From Devosia algicola (GTDB lineage: Bacteria > Pseudomonadota > Alphaproteobacteria > Rhizobiales > Devosiaceae), in assembly GCF_028816455.1 (NCBI RefSeq), contig NZ_CP118246.1:3362501-3426500 (forward strand): a stretch of 64,000 bases of DNA, given 5' to 3'. The notes below the pieces were generated by a model. It was given only the letters and a program-made list of their open reading frames with translations, did not search any database and was not told where the DNA came from. Within the stretch, counting starts at the first letter, position 1; each line of letters opens with the position of its first letter. This document shows positions 19,525 through 29,994 of the stretch, piece by piece. The position numbers and the translations under genes were made by a program.

Positions 19525-20154
19525 ATGCAACATGTGCGTGACCCCGCCGGTATTTACGCTCAAAGCTTTGCCACGATAGAGCATGAGGCGAACCTGTCAG
19601 GCTTGCCGTCCGCTCTTCGCCCCGTCGCCATCCGCATGATTCACGCCTGCGGCATGGTCGATCTGGCCGACGACATAATCGGGTCAGCTGATGTGGTCGA
19701 GGCTGTTGCCAAAGCGCTCGACGCTGAAAAACCGGTATTGTGTGATTGTGAAATGGTCCGCGCCGGTATCATCACCAAATTCCTGGCCAAAGCCAACGAT
19801 CTAGTGGTGACACTCAACGATCCACTCACTGAAAAAATGGCCGAATCGCTCAAAACCACCCGTTCTGCGGCCGCCGTGGAATTATGGCAGGACCGGCTGG
19901 CGGGCGCCATTATTGTGATCGGTAACGCGCCGACTGCGCTATTTCACCTGCTCGATATGATCGCTGCTGCTGCCGACCGCCCCGCCGCCATTATCGCAGC
20001 GCCCGTGGGCTTTGTCGGCGCGACCGAAAGCAAGGCGCTGCTGGCTACGAATGCGGCCGGCATACCCTTTGTAACAGTGCGGGGACGGCGTGGAGGCTCG
20101 GCCATCACCAGTGCGGCGTTCAACGCCATTGCGAAATTGGCCAACGACGAATGA
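19525..20154 (+). CDS. cobH: Precorrin-8X methylmutase
   Basis: Moves the C-11 methyl group to C-12, turning precorrin-8X into hydrogenobyrinic acid (CbiC in the cobalt-first pathway). The product has 209 residues, the family length. The catalytic-histidine segment IRMIHACGM is near residue 43, followed by the conserved VLCDCEMVRAGI and GNAPTALFHLL motifs. The ATG at 19525 was chosen over an upstream TTG because it gives family length and lies four bases after the cbiX stop. The end overlaps cobL by ATGA. Confidence 0.95.
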   Translation: MQHVRDPAGIYAQSFATIEHEANLSGLPSALRPVAIRMIHACGMVDLADDIIGSADVVEAVAKALDAEKPVLCDCEMVRAGIITKFLAKANDLVVTLNDPLTEKMAESLKTTRSAAAVELWQDRLAGAIIVIGNAPTALFHLLDMIAAAADRPAAIIAAPVGFVGATESKALLATNAAGIPFVTVRGRRGGSAITSAAFNAIAKLANDE

Positions 20155-21344
20155 GTAAATGGCTGGATATCGTTGGGGTGGGGGAGCGTGGTCTTGCTGA
20201 CTTACCGCCTGGGTTGCAAGCGATAGTCGCTGCCGCAGATACCATCATAGGGCCGCCGCGCTTCGCCGATGGTGACCCTCGCCACCTACCATGGCAGTCG
20301 CCACTGTCCGCTATGCTGGACCAGATCGATGCCCGGCGCGGTAAACCGACACTCATTCTGGCAACCGGCGATCCAATGTGGTTTGGCATTGGTGCCACGC
20401 TGGCCAAGCGCTATGGACGCGACGAGATTGCCATCCATACCCATCCATCGGCATTCCAACTCGCGGCGGCGCGCTTGCTCTGGCCGCTTCAGCACGTCGC
20501 AACAATCTCGCTTCATGGGCGTCCGTCCGAAACCATTCACGCCCATATTCAGCCCGGCAACAGAATTCTGGCATTGACCAGCGACCGAGGTACCGCCAAC
20601 AGCGTTGCCGAAATTCTTGTCGATCGTGGTTATGGCGCCTCATTGATGACGGCTGTGGAAAATCTGGGCGCCCCCGACGAGCGGATTGTCCCCGCAGTGG
20701 CGGAACATTTTGACGCCGCCACCATTTCCGACTTTTATGTACTCGCCATTGATTGCGTCGCCAGCGATGGTGCCGCGCTGCTACCATCGGTGCCGGGATT
20801 GCCCGATCAAGCCTTTGTTTCCGATGGCCAATTGACCAAACGCGAAGTGCGCGCCGCAAGCCTTGCCAAGCTCGCACCCTTCCCCGGCGCCATGCTTTGG
20901 GACGTCGGCGCCGGGTGCGGTTCAATCGCCATCGAATGGCTCAGGAGTGCGCGCGACTGTCAGGCGATCGCCTTTGAAAAGTCAGCATCTCGCTTGCAAC
21001 TGATCGCTACCAACGCCGAAGCACTCGGGACGCCGCAATTGCGAATTGAGCCCGGCGATGCCGTGACCAATCTGAAGGGAATGCCAACACCTGACGCGAT
21101 CTTCCTAGGCGGCAATGTCGGCAATCGCGCGCTGTTTGATGGCTGTTGGGAAGCGCTGCGCCCCGGCGGTCGATTACTTGCCAATGCCGTGACGGTCGAA
21201 GGGGAGATGGCATTGTTTGAGCGACAGTTCAGTCTTGGCGGTGACATTGTGCGTATTGAAACCGCTGTGCTCGATCAAATCGGTCGCCATCGCGCCCTTC
21301 GCCCGCGCATGGCCGTCACCCAATATCTAGTGACAAAACCATGA
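20151..21344 (+). CDS. cobL: Precorrin-6Y C5,15-methyltransferase (decarboxylating), CbiE-CbiT fusion
   Basis: Bifunctional enzyme that methylates C-5 and C-15 and decarboxylates the C-12 acetate. Residues about 1-200 form the CbiE-like tetrapyrrole methylase domain (DIVGVGERGLADLP; LILATGDPMWFGIGA). Residues about 215-397 form the CbiT-like Rossmann methyltransferase (TKREVRAASLAKL; LWDVGAGCGSIAIEW; IFLGGNVG). Full length at 397 residues. It overlaps both cobH and cobI by four bases, so the cluster is translationally coupled. Confidence 0.96.
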   Translation: MSKWLDIVGVGERGLADLPPGLQAIVAAADTIIGPPRFADGDPRHLPWQSPLSAMLDQIDARRGKPTLILATGDPMWFGIGATLAKRYGRDEIAIHTHPSAFQLAAARLLWPLQHVATISLHGRPSETIHAHIQPGNRILALTSDRGTANSVAEILVDRGYGASLMTAVENLGAPDERIVPAVAEHFDAATISDFYVLAIDCVASDGAALLPSVPGLPDQAFVSDGQLTKREVRAASLAKLAPFPGAMLWDVGAGCGSIAIEWLRSARDCQAIAFEKSASRLQLIATNAEALGTPQLRIEPGDAVTNLKGMPTPDAIFLGGNVGNRALFDGCWEALRPGGRLLANAVTVEGEMALFERQFSLGGDIVRIETAVLDQIGRHRALRPRMAVTQYLVTKP

Positions 21345-22045
21345 CCGGCACCATGTATCTGATCGGCACGGGACCGGGCGATCCTGAACTGCTAACACTC
21401 AGAGCGGCGCGACTATTGGCGACAATGCCAGCCATTGCGTATCCGACGACCGAACAGGCAGGCGCCATGGCCTTCGACATCGCCCGCGCCTATCTCAACC
21501 CATCCGCTCAACTCCTGCCAATTTGTCTTCCGATGCGGCGCGACCGGGCACCGGGAAAAGCCGCCTATGATCAGGGCGCGAGCGTCATTCAGACGCAACT
21601 CGATGCAGAGCGCGACGTAGCCTATCTCTGTGAGGGTGACCCACTGTTTTACGGCTCCGCCATGTATCTGCTCGAGCGGATCAACGCGCCCGTCGTAGTT
21701 GTTCCGGGCATTACCTCGCTGACCGCCGCTGCCGCCGCCATTGTCCGTCCACTGGCGGCGCGCAACGAGACACTAAAAATCCTGCCCGCGCCGTTGCGCG
21801 ATGAACGATTGAAGGCTGAACTGAACTCAGCGCCCGCCGCCGCCATCATTAAACTGGGGCGGCATTTCGACCGCATACGCGCGCTGCTCGAACAAACCGG
21901 GCATGCCAGAAATGCCGTAGTCATCGAATACGCCAGCGGCCAAAACCAGCGCATTACCAAACTCGCCGATTTCGCGCACGACGCGCGCCCCTATTTCTCG
22001 ATTATTCTCTGCTCTGCCGGAGAGGAAGCCTGGGCCAAGACTTGA
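21341..22045 (+). CDS. cobI: Precorrin-2 C20-methyltransferase
   Basis: SAM-dependent tetrapyrrole methylase that makes precorrin-3A (CbiL if cobalt is already bound). The 234-residue product has the N-terminal LIGTGPGDPELLTLRAAR and the mid-domain YLCEGDPLFYGSAMYL that shape the SAM site, and VVVPGITSLTAAAA. It starts in the stop of cobL and ends in the start of the CbiG-CobJ gene, with ATGA overlaps on both sides. Confidence 0.96.
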   Translation: MTGTMYLIGTGPGDPELLTLRAARLLATMPAIAYPTTEQAGAMAFDIARAYLNPSAQLLPICLPMRRDRAPGKAAYDQGASVIQTQLDAERDVAYLCEGDPLFYGSAMYLLERINAPVVVVPGITSLTAAAAAIVRPLAARNETLKILPAPLRDERLKAELNSAPAAAIIKLGRHFDRIRALLEQTGHARNAVVIEYASGQNQRITKLADFAHDARPYFSIILCSAGEEAWAKT

Positions 22046-23784
22046 AACCTGCCATAATATGCTTCGCCGCCAACGGCTTGCCGACCGCCAAGGCAATCGC
22101 GGCCATGACCGGCGGCACCATCATCACTGACGGCAAATCGGCCATCCCGCGCCTGTTCACTGCCGGAACAGCGATAATCGGTGTCTGCGCCGCTGGCATT
22201 CTTGTTCGCCTGTTGGCCGCCCATATCGGCAACAAGCATATTGAACCCCCAGTGATTGCCGTCAGTGCAGATGGCACCCACATTGTGCCCTTGTTGGGTG
22301 GCCACCACGGCGCCAACATGCTGGCGCGACAATTAGCCGAGGGGCTTGGTGGCATCGCCGCGCTTACCACCGCGTCTGATGCTCGGTTTACCCGTGCACT
22401 CGACGAGCCGCCGCAAGGCTATGCCTTGGCCGATCCCACCGCCGCAAAGGCGGCCATGGCCGCGCTACTCGGTGGGGCTGCGGTAAAACTTGAGGGTGAC
22501 GCCCCCTGGCTCGCCGATGCAGGATATACGCTCGACCGTGCCGGTACCGTTGTCATCTCGATAACCGAGAAGCGCACCGCGCCGGGGTTGGTCATTCATC
22601 CCAAAACGCTGGTTGCGGGCGTTGGATGCGAGAGGGACGTGGAGCCAGCCGAAGTTATCGCGTTGATTGATAAAACTCTCGCCGACGCCGATCTGTCACC
22701 ATTATCCTTGGCGGCGATTGGCAGCATTGATCTCAAGGCAGATGAGACGGCCCTGCACGCAGCGGCAACCCATTTCGGCGTGCCTCTACGGGTGTTCACT
22801 GCGGTCGAACTCAATCAGGAACGTGACCGGCTGGTAACCCCCTCTGCCATCGTCGACGCCGAAACCGGCACGCCCGGCGTTTGTGAGGCAGTAGCGCTCA
22901 AGGCAGGCACATTGCTGGTGCCCAAGCAAAAATCCAAACGTGCCACCTGTGCGATTGGCAAGGCGCCAAGCCCGATAGAGATCGCAAATTTTGGCCGGGC
23001 GTCTGGCCAGTTGCACATCGTTGGTATTGGCCCTGGCGAAGCCACTTCGCGTACCGTCTCTGCCGTTCGGGCGCTGGATGCCGCAACCGACTGGGTGGGC
23101 TATGGCCTCTATCTCGACCTGATTGCCGACGTGCATAACGACCAGACCGAGCATCGATTTCCACTCGGCGATGAAGAACCCCGCGTCCGCCACGCTCTTG
23201 AATTGGCCGCCACCGGACGAACAGTCGCGCTCGTTTGCTCAGGCGATGCACAAATTTACGCCATGGCAGCGCTGGTCTATGAACTGCTTGACGCATCCGG
23301 CCCGCGCGCCGTCTCCGATGCGGCTCGGCGGGTCGGCGTGGCCAGCCATCCCGGAATTTCGGCGCTGCAATCTGCATCGGCCGCTGCGGGCGCCCTGCTG
23401 GGGCACGATTTCTGTGCCATTTCGCTCTCGGATCTGCTGACCCCTCGTGACCACATCATCAAACGCCTGCATGCGGCCGCCGAGGGTGATTTTGTTACCG
23501 CATTCTACAATCCGCGCTCGAAACGCCGCACCGATCTGATCGAACACGCCAAAGCCATCTATCTCGATAACCGACCATCCGATACACCGGTCGTTATTGG
23601 TACCAATGTCGGTCGGCCCGAACAAAACCTGCGCATCACCACACTTGCCGCCTTCGATCCGACCGAGATTGACATGCTGACCATTGTCCTGTTCGGCGCC
23701 TCATCGTCGCGTTCTTTGACGCGCGGCAATGGCCAGACCTACGCCTATACGCCACGAGGATACGAACGAAAGAGCCTGCCATGA
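22042..23784 (+). CDS. cobJ: CbiG-CobJ fusion: cobalt-precorrin-5A hydrolase and precorrin-3B C17-methyltransferase
   Basis: A 580-residue two-domain protein. Residues about 1-310 look like CbiG (GVCAAGILVRLLAAH; PLLGGHHGANMLARQLA; VAGVGCERDVEPAEV), which opens the ring-A lactone and releases the two-carbon fragment in the anaerobic pathway. Residues about 325-580 are a CobJ/CbiH methylase (LHIVGIGPGEA; LVCSGDAQIYAMA; GISALQSASAAAGA), which contracts the ring and methylates C-17. The fusion couples two consecutive steps and is known from other alphaproteobacteria. It overlaps cobI and cobM by four bases each. Confidence 0.94.
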   Translation: MKPAIICFAANGLPTAKAIAAMTGGTIITDGKSAIPRLFTAGTAIIGVCAAGILVRLLAAHIGNKHIEPPVIAVSADGTHIVPLLGGHHGANMLARQLAEGLGGIAALTTASDARFTRALDEPPQGYALADPTAAKAAMAALLGGAAVKLEGDAPWLADAGYTLDRAGTVVISITEKRTAPGLVIHPKTLVAGVGCERDVEPAEVIALIDKTLADADLSPLSLAAIGSIDLKADETALHAAATHFGVPLRVFTAVELNQERDRLVTPSAIVDAETGTPGVCEAVALKAGTLLVPKQKSKRATCAIGKAPSPIEIANFGRASGQLHIVGIGPGEATSRTVSAVRALDAATDWVGYGLYLDLIADVHNDQTEHRFPLGDEEPRVRHALELAATGRTVALVCSGDAQIYAMAALVYELLDASGPRAVSDAARRVGVASHPGISALQSASAAAGALLGHDFCAISLSDLLTPRDHIIKRLHAAAEGDFVTAFYNPRSKRRTDLIEHAKAIYLDNRPSDTPVVIGTNVGRPEQNLRITTLAAFDPTEIDMLTIVLFGASSSRSLTRGNGQTYAYTPRGYERKSLP

Positions 23785-24566
23785 CAGTCTATTTCATTGG
23801 CGCAGGCCCCGGCGCTGCCGACTTGATTACGCTGCGCGGCCAACGATTGATCGAACGTTGTCCTGTGTGTCTGTACGCAGGGTCGCTCGTGCCCCCCGAA
23901 ATCGTGGCTTCCGCCCCAGCCGGCGCGCTGGTCAAGGACACTGCACCCATGCATCTTGATCAGATTATCGAGGACATAAGGCTGGCCCACGAAATCGGAC
24001 ACGATATCGCCCGAGTGCACTCTGGCGACCCCTCGATTTACGGCGCCGTAGCCGAGCAGATGCGGCGGCTTGATGGTTTGGGCATAGACTATGAAGTCGT
24101 GCCGGGCGTGCCCGCCTTTGCCGGTGCAGCGGCGCGACTGCAGACAGAACTGACACTCCCCGAAATCGCCCAGACCATCATCCTTACCCGCACATCGGGC
24201 AAGGCGTCCTCGGTGCCCGAGGGCGAGCGGCTCGAGCTTCTCGGTGCGTCCAAGGCAACGCTGGCTATCCACCTTTCAATCCGCAATCTGGCCTATGTCG
24301 AAACCGCGTTGACGCCCCATTATGGATCCGACTGCCCGGTCATTATCATCTATCGCGCGACATGGCCGGATGAAGAAATCATTGTGACCACGCTTGCTGA
24401 AATGCGCGGGCGGGTCCGTGAGGAGAAAATCACCCGAACCGCGTTGATTTTTGTCGGTCAGGTGTTCGGGCAGACCCGGTTCAAGGATTCCAGATTGTAC
24501 GACGCCCAGTTCGCCCATGTGCTGCGCAATGTCGGCAAGAAGAAAAAGTCAAAGCAGTCGGGCTAG
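23781..24566 (+). CDS. cobM: Precorrin-4 C11-methyltransferase
   Basis: Tetrapyrrole methylase that adds the C-11 methyl (CbiF when cobalt is present). The 261-residue product has YFIGAGPGAADLITLRG (residues 3-19), the SAM-site stretch ARVHSGDPSIYGA (about 74-86) and VVPGVPAFAGAAA. The C terminus is basic (KKKKSKQS). It is the last plus-strand gene of the cbiX operon. Its last four bases overlap the stop of convergent cobK. Confidence 0.96.
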   Translation: MTVYFIGAGPGAADLITLRGQRLIERCPVCLYAGSLVPPEIVASAPAGALVKDTAPMHLDQIIEDIRLAHEIGHDIARVHSGDPSIYGAVAEQMRRLDGLGIDYEVVPGVPAFAGAAARLQTELTLPEIAQTIILTRTSGKASSVPEGERLELLGASKATLAIHLSIRNLAYVETALTPHYGSDCPVIIIYRATWPDEEIIVTTLAEMRGRVREEKITRTALIFVGQVFGQTRFKDSRLYDAQFAHVLRNVGKKKKSKQSG

Positions 24567-25279
24567 AGCAGCCCCAACGCATTGTCGACGCTGGCGGCTG
24601 CCGTGCCATAGTCATAGTCGGGCCGATTTATCATGATGATGCCAACGCCCAGCGCCTGCGCCGCCGCCAGTTTCGCCATGGTCTGCACACCGCCAGAATT
24701 CTTGCTGACCAGATGGGTGATCTGTTCTGACTGCATAAGCCGGGTTTCATCATCAATAGAATAGGGTGGGCGGGACAAGACGAGGTGCATGTTACTGGCC
24801 AACACGGTTGTTGGCGCTTCAATCAGTCGGACGATAAAGCGACAATCCTCCCGCTTTGAAAACGCCTCCAACCCTCGATGACCCGTCGTTAGCAGCACAA
24901 TAGCGCCCTTGGGTAACGCCATCGCTGCCGCAGTCATGTCGGCCACCCGCTGCCAATCCGCACCCGGTTGCTCCTCCCATCCGGGCCGCAACAGGCGCAA
25001 CAGCGGTCGCGATGTGTGCTGCGATGCTAGCGCCGCATGGCGAGAAATCTGTTCGGCATATGGATGCGTCGCGTCGATCACGCGCTCGAAATTTTCTGCT
25101 GCGATATAGGTCGCAAGCCCCTGGACGCCGCCAAACCCACCCGTCCGAAGCTGTCCCGACACCTGCAGCGGCGCTACTGTACGACCAGCTAACGCCGTCG
25201 TTACGTCATGGTTCAACGCCACCAGCGCTGCCGCTAGATGTCGTGCTTCTGCTGTGCCGCCAAGAATCAGGATTTTCAC
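24563..25279 (-). CDS. cobK: Precorrin-6A reductase
   Basis: NADPH-dependent reductase of the C18-C19 double bond of precorrin-6A (CbiJ in the cobalt-early pathway). The 238-residue product begins MKILILGGTAEARHLA, a nucleotide-binding glycine motif, and has the conserved VIDATHPYAEQIS segment (about 69-81). The start codon is GTG at 25279, immediately after the cbiD stop, so the two are co-transcribed on the minus strand. It converges with cobM. Confidence 0.95.
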   Translation of the reverse strand: MKILILGGTAEARHLAAALVALNHDVTTALAGRTVAPLQVSGQLRTGGFGGVQGLATYIAAENFERVIDATHPYAEQISRHAALASQHTSRPLLRLLRPGWEEQPGADWQRVADMTAAAMALPKGAIVLLTTGHRGLEAFSKREDCRFIVRLIEAPTTVLASNMHLVLSRPPYSIDDETRLMQSEQITHLVSKNSGGVQTMAKLAAAQALGVGIIMINRPDYDYGTAAASVDNALGLL

Positions 25280-26375
25280 CTAGGCCTCACCCACAATTGC
25301 ACCGGCACGATCCACGACCAGAATGCCGACGGCAATTTTGGTCGCTCCTAGCGCCCTTTCGGCCCGTGCCTTGGCGGCCTTTGCCACCGCATCAGCCAGC
25401 CGGAAACCCGCGGCCATGCCCAAAACTTCATTTGCTGTATTCGCCAATGGTACTTTCGCCAGCAGGCTCTTTGCTCGCGCCCATGGCCGCCAGCATTGCC
25501 GTCAATCCGTCCAATTCGACGCTCGAGCGCCCCGAATGCAGGTCAAGCGACCCTTGCCCGAGCTTGACCAACTTGGCAAAGCCCCCGGCAATAGTTAGCT
25601 GTTCCACCGGATGTTGCTTGAGATATTTCAATAGCCCCCCGGCGAAATCGCCCATGTCCAGATAGGCTTCAATTGGCAACCCCAGCCGCGCCTGCGCCGC
25701 CTTTTCCGAGAGGTCGCCGGTCGAGCCAACAACATGAGTCAGCCCTATCGCCCGCGCCACATCGATGCCGCGATGGATCGAATGGATCCAAGCCGAACAT
25801 GAGTAGGGAATAACAATGCCGGTCGTGCCCAAAATCGACAGTCCGCCCAAAATGCCGAGGCGTGGATTCCAGGTTTTTGCCGCCAACTGTTCGCCGTCGC
25901 GCACTGAAATGGTAACGACAAAATCCGGTGCAACACCAAACCGTCCGGCTACTTCGGTCACCACTGCCGTCATCATTTTTCGCGGCACCGGATTGATCGC
26001 CGGTTCACCAACGGCGAGAGGCAGGCCGGGCTTTGTAACGGTGCCGACACCTCGGCCTGCCCTGAACTGAACCCCGGTGCCAGTCGATCCGTGACTGATC
26101 GAGGCCATGATCAGCGCGCCATGGGTAACATCTGGATCATCGCCTGCATCCTTGATGATGCCCGCCTCGGCAAAGCCATCGCCCAGCGCCTCGTGGGCGA
26201 GCGAAAATCCTGGTCGTTGACCGCCGGGCAGCGGAATGACCACAGGATCGTCAAATCCGCCGCCCAATAGCGCCGACAGGGCCGATTTGGTGGCAGCGGT
26301 CGCGCAGGCACCGGTCGTCCAGCCACGCCTAAGCGCGTTTGCGTTGGGGACAGGCGTATCAACGGTTTCACTCAT
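25280..26375 (-). CDS. cbiD: Cobalt-precorrin-5B C1-methyltransferase, one frameshift
   Basis: Methylates C-1 in the anaerobic-type pathway, and replaces CobF function in organisms lacking it. The N terminus has the hallmark GWTTGACATAATKSAL (about 19-34), then SISHGSTGTG and GTTGIVIPYSCSAWI. The apparent product stops at 315 residues because of AGGCTC at 25464-25469 (GAGCCT on the coding strand). With one base fewer the frame reads SKELLAKVPLANTANEV and continues to a stop at 25280-25282, giving about 364 residues, the normal length. It is divergent from cobA with 41 bases between starts and is followed directly by cobK. Confidence 0.93.
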
Positions 26376-26416
26376 GGCAAAGACCTATATAAGCTGTTCC
26401 CGAACAGGGGAATACA

Positions 26417-27253
26417 ATGTTGGATTGGCTAAAGTCCTTGCTGGTGCGCCGCGGGCATTTCGCAGCGCTCGATGCTGCTGATTTCCCTGATTTTGCACCT
26501 GGCTCTGTCTGGTTGGTCGGTGCCGGGCCTGGCGCTCCAGGGCTCATTTCTCTATTGGGCTACCACGCCTTGGGTCAGGCTGAAGTAATTTTTTATGACG
26601 CGCTAGTCAGCGATCGCCTTTTGATACACGCCAATCCACGTGCGCAAAAAATCTTTGCCGGCAAACGCGGCGGCAAGCCAAGTCCGAAACAGGCCGACAT
26701 CACGCTGCAATTGATCGATTGGGCACGCAAGGGCAAACGCGTCTTGCGGCTCAAGGGCGGTGACCCCTTCGTTTTTGGGCGCGGCGGCGAGGAGGCCGGG
26801 GCCTTGTTTCGCGCCAACCTAAAGTTCCGCATCGTGCCAGGTATTTCCTCCGGCTTGGGAGGACTGGCCTATGCAGGCATTCCAGTTACCCACCGTGAAA
26901 CCAACCACGCGGTCATCTTTCTGACCGGTCACGATGAAACCGGCGATGTCTCGCCGTTGGACTGGCCCTCGATTGCCAAGGCCGCTCCGGTGATCGTCAT
27001 GTTCATGGCCGTCAAGCATTTGAACACCATAGTTCAAAAACTTCTGGCAGCCGGTCGTGATCCTACTGACCGTCTCGCTATCGTCTCCAATGCAGCCTCG
27101 CCCCAGCAAACTGTTGTCGAAACCACACTCGCAGCGGCAAGTGACCTAGCCGATGTGCCCACGCCCGCGATTGTCGTTGTCGGGCCGGTCAGCGCCTATC
27201 GCGACGCTTTGGATTGGTATACCGGCCCCGCCCGGGAGAACAGTTTTGGTTAA
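26417..27253 (+). CDS. cobA: Uroporphyrinogen-III C-methyltransferase
   Basis: SUMT, which methylates uroporphyrinogen III at C-2 and C-7 to give precorrin-2, the branch point to cobalamin and siroheme. The 278-residue product has WLVGAGPGAPGLISLLG (about 32-48), VLRLKGGDPFVFGRGGEE and VPGISSGLGGLAYAGIPVTHR. There is no CysG-type oxidase/ferrochelatase part. GGGGAATACA precedes the ATG. cobB follows with an eight-base overlap. Confidence 0.95.
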   Translation: MLDWLKSLLVRRGHFAALDAADFPDFAPGSVWLVGAGPGAPGLISLLGYHALGQAEVIFYDALVSDRLLIHANPRAQKIFAGKRGGKPSPKQADITLQLIDWARKGKRVLRLKGGDPFVFGRGGEEAGALFRANLKFRIVPGISSGLGGLAYAGIPVTHRETNHAVIFLTGHDETGDVSPLDWPSIAKAAPVIVMFMAVKHLNTIVQKLLAAGRDPTDRLAIVSNAASPQQTVVETTLAAASDLADVPTPAIVVVGPVSAYRDALDWYTGPARENSFG

Positions 27254-28532
27254 GGGGCTGGTGATTGGCGCGCCGCGATCAGGCTCAGGCAAGACAATAG
27301 TCACCTTGGGTCTGCTCGCGGCCCTAAATCAGCGGGGCACTGACGTGGCGCCCGCAAAAACCGGGCCGGACTATATCGATCCGATCTTGTTGGCGCGGGC
27401 GGCACAACGTCAGGCGATCAATCTTGATCCGTGGGCTATGAGCGGGCACCGTCTCCAATATTTGGCAGCCAACGTCGATACCAACTATTTGCTGATTGAA
27501 GGCGTCATGGGCCTGTTTGACGGTGCCGCTGACGGCGCTGGATCGACCGGAGACCTGGCAGAACTATTGGAACTGCCGGTGGTGCTTGTCGTTGATGCCG
27601 ACAAACAGAGCCAGTCGATTGCTCCCTTGGTGGCGGGCTTTGCCAACTGGCGATTTGGCGTGCAGATTGCCGGGGTGGTGCTCAACCGTGTCGCCAGTAC
27701 CCGACATGAAAAAATGCTGAGCGAAGCGCTGTCGGCGACCGGTATTCCCTGCCTCGGCGCAATCCCGCGCAATGAGCAATTGGTGCTGCCCGAGCGCCAT
27801 CTGGGGCTGGTTCTTCCCGCTGAAATCGACGTGTTCGATCATTTTCTGGCTCAAGCCGCCGAGGCCATGGGCAATTACATCGATCTGCCCCAATTGTTGG
27901 AGTTGGCTCGGCCAATCCAGAACGAGTCGGACGTGGCGCGGCTCGCGCCGTTGGGCCAGCGCATTGCCATTGCCCGAGATGATGCATTTGCCTTTCTCTA
28001 TCCGCATCTGCTGGACGGCTGGCGAGCCGCAGGCGCGGAACTGTCGTTTTTTTCGCCATTGGCAGATGAGGCCCCCGATGCGGGAGTCGATGCTATATAT
28101 TTGCCCGGCGGTTATCCTGAATTGCACGGGGCCGGCATTGCGGCGGCCGCAAAATTCAAGGCCGGCTTAAAGGCGGCTCAACAGCGAAACGCCCTCATTT
28201 ATGGCGAGTGCGGCGGCTTCATGGTCATGGGCGAGGTCTTGCTCGACAAAACCGGTATTCCCCACGAAATGACAGGGTTGCTGCCGGTTGTTACGCAGAT
28301 TGATCGCCCCAAGCGCATCCTTGGTTACCGCCGTTTGGCGCATCAAAGCGCCTTGCCCTGGCCACAATTACTCGCCGGGCATGAATTCCACTATTCCTCG
28401 GCCAAACAATCGCGTCTGCCGCCGCTTTTTCACGCCAATGACGCCCGGGGCGAGGCGCTGCCACCGATGGGCGCCGCCATCGGACGGACCATGGGCTCAT
28501 ATGCTCACGTCATAGATGTGGGCACGCCATGA
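27246..28532 (+). CDS. cobB: Cobyrinate a,c-diamide synthase
   Basis: ATP- and glutamine-dependent amidotransferase (CbiA/CobB) that amidates the a and c side chains. It has an N-terminal P-loop GAPRSGSGKT (about 7-16) and a class I glutaminase domain with the nucleophile Cys in YGECGGFMVMG (about residue 322), plus AGHEFHYSS with the conserved His. I chose the TTG at 27246, preceded by GGGAGAAC, giving 428 residues; the open frame upstream lies inside cobA. It ends in an ATGA overlap with cobQ. Confidence 0.94.
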   Translation: MVKGLVIGAPRSGSGKTIVTLGLLAALNQRGTDVAPAKTGPDYIDPILLARAAQRQAINLDPWAMSGHRLQYLAANVDTNYLLIEGVMGLFDGAADGAGSTGDLAELLELPVVLVVDADKQSQSIAPLVAGFANWRFGVQIAGVVLNRVASTRHEKMLSEALSATGIPCLGAIPRNEQLVLPERHLGLVLPAEIDVFDHFLAQAAEAMGNYIDLPQLLELARPIQNESDVARLAPLGQRIAIARDDAFAFLYPHLLDGWRAAGAELSFFSPLADEAPDAGVDAIYLPGGYPELHGAGIAAAAKFKAGLKAAQQRNALIYGECGGFMVMGEVLLDKTGIPHEMTGLLPVVTQIDRPKRILGYRRLAHQSALPWPQLLAGHEFHYSSAKQSRLPPLFHANDARGEALPPMGAAIGRTMGSYAHVIDVGTP

Positions 28533-29994
28533 CAGGCTCGGGCGCTTATGTTCATGGGCACCGGCTCCGACGTCGGCAAATCCATGATCGTGGCGGGGTT
28601 GTGCCGCGCCATGGCCAATCGCGGTCTCAGAGTCGCGCCGTTCAAGCCGCAAAATATGTCAAACAATGCGGCGGTGACCGAGGATGGTGGCGAAATAGGG
28701 CGAGCCCAGGCCTTGCAGGCGCGGGCGGCGCGCCGGTCCGCGACCACCGCCATGAACCCGGTACTGCTTAAGCCGGAACAGGAAACAGGCGCCCAATTAG
28801 TTGTCCGCGGCAGGCGGATCAGGCTCGATGTCGGCGCGCGACTATTTCAAGAAGCGCGGTGACTTGTTGCCAGATGTGGTTGCCGCCTTTCGTGAGCTGG
28901 CAAGCGACGTCGACCTTGTGCTGGTGGAAGGTGCAGGTAGCGCGTCGGAGGTCAATTTGCGGGCCGGTGACATTGCCAATTTTGGTTTCGCTCGTGCGGC
29001 GCAAGTACCCGTGATTGTCATTGGAGATATCCAGCGTGGCGGCGTTATCGCGGCGCTCGTTGGCACCTTCGCTGTCATCGCGCCAAAGGATCGGGACATG
29101 ATCGTGGCAACGCTTGTCAACAAGTTTCAAGGCGATCCGAGCCTGTTCAGTGCCGGTAAGACCTTTATCGCCGAACACACGGGACGACCGGTATTTGGAC
29201 CACTACCCATGTTTTCGGACGCGGCAAAGCTTCCCGCCGAAGACGTTCTGGCGCTCGACGCACCACGTCAGACCAGCGGCGGTCGCCTGACCATAGCTGT
29301 ACCGCGTCTGCCCCGTATTGCTAATTTTGACGATCTCGATCCATTGCGTGCCGAGCCGGAGGTCAATTTGGTAATTGTCGAACCGGGTAATCCGTTGCCG
29401 CCCCACGCCGATCTGATCATTCTGCCGGGCTCCAAGGCTACGCGCTCAGATCTCGCGTTCTTGCGGTGCGAAGGATGGGACATTGATATTATCGCCCACC
29501 ATCGTGCGGGCGGCCGCATTGTCGGTATTTGCGGTGGGTATCAGATGTTGGGGCGCACCATTGCCGACCCCGATGGCATCGAAGGCGCACCGGGCACCAG
29601 TGATGGACTAGGACTGCTGGATATTGAGACTGTTCTGGCACCCGAAAAAACACTGGGCGTCGTTAATGGTTCAGAAGTGCCCGGTGGCCAGTCACTAACC
29701 GGCTATCACATGCACATGGGACTTACCCAGGGTCCCGATTGTGCCAGACCGTTTGCGCAAATCCACGGCCTGCCCGAAGGCGCGCGCAGCGCCAACGGTC
29801 AGGTCATTGGCACCTATTTGCATGGTGTGTTTGCCTCGGACGCTTTTCGCGCCGCCTTTTTGGGAGTCGCTACCAGTGCCCTGGCATACGAGGTCGGTGT
29901 CGACGCCGCGCTTAACGCACTTGCTGTCCATCTCGAATCGCATTTGGACCTCGACGCGCTTCTGGCGCTCGCCCAGCCCATGGATATTGCCTGA
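28529..29994 (+). CDS. cobQ: Cobyric acid synthase, two apparent frameshifts
   Basis: Amidates side chains b, d, e and g of adenosylcobyrinate diamide. As written the frame is broken at AGGCTC 28534-28539 and again at AGGCTC 28821-28826. Removing one G from each gives a start [18 protein letters not shown] at the ATG overlapping cobB, and [12 protein letters not shown] in the middle, for about 487 residues, the family length. The P-loop GTGSDVGKS, the glutaminase Cys in [10 protein letters not shown] and the His in GTYLHGVF are all present. The stop overlaps the cobD start by one base (TGATG). Confidence 0.95.
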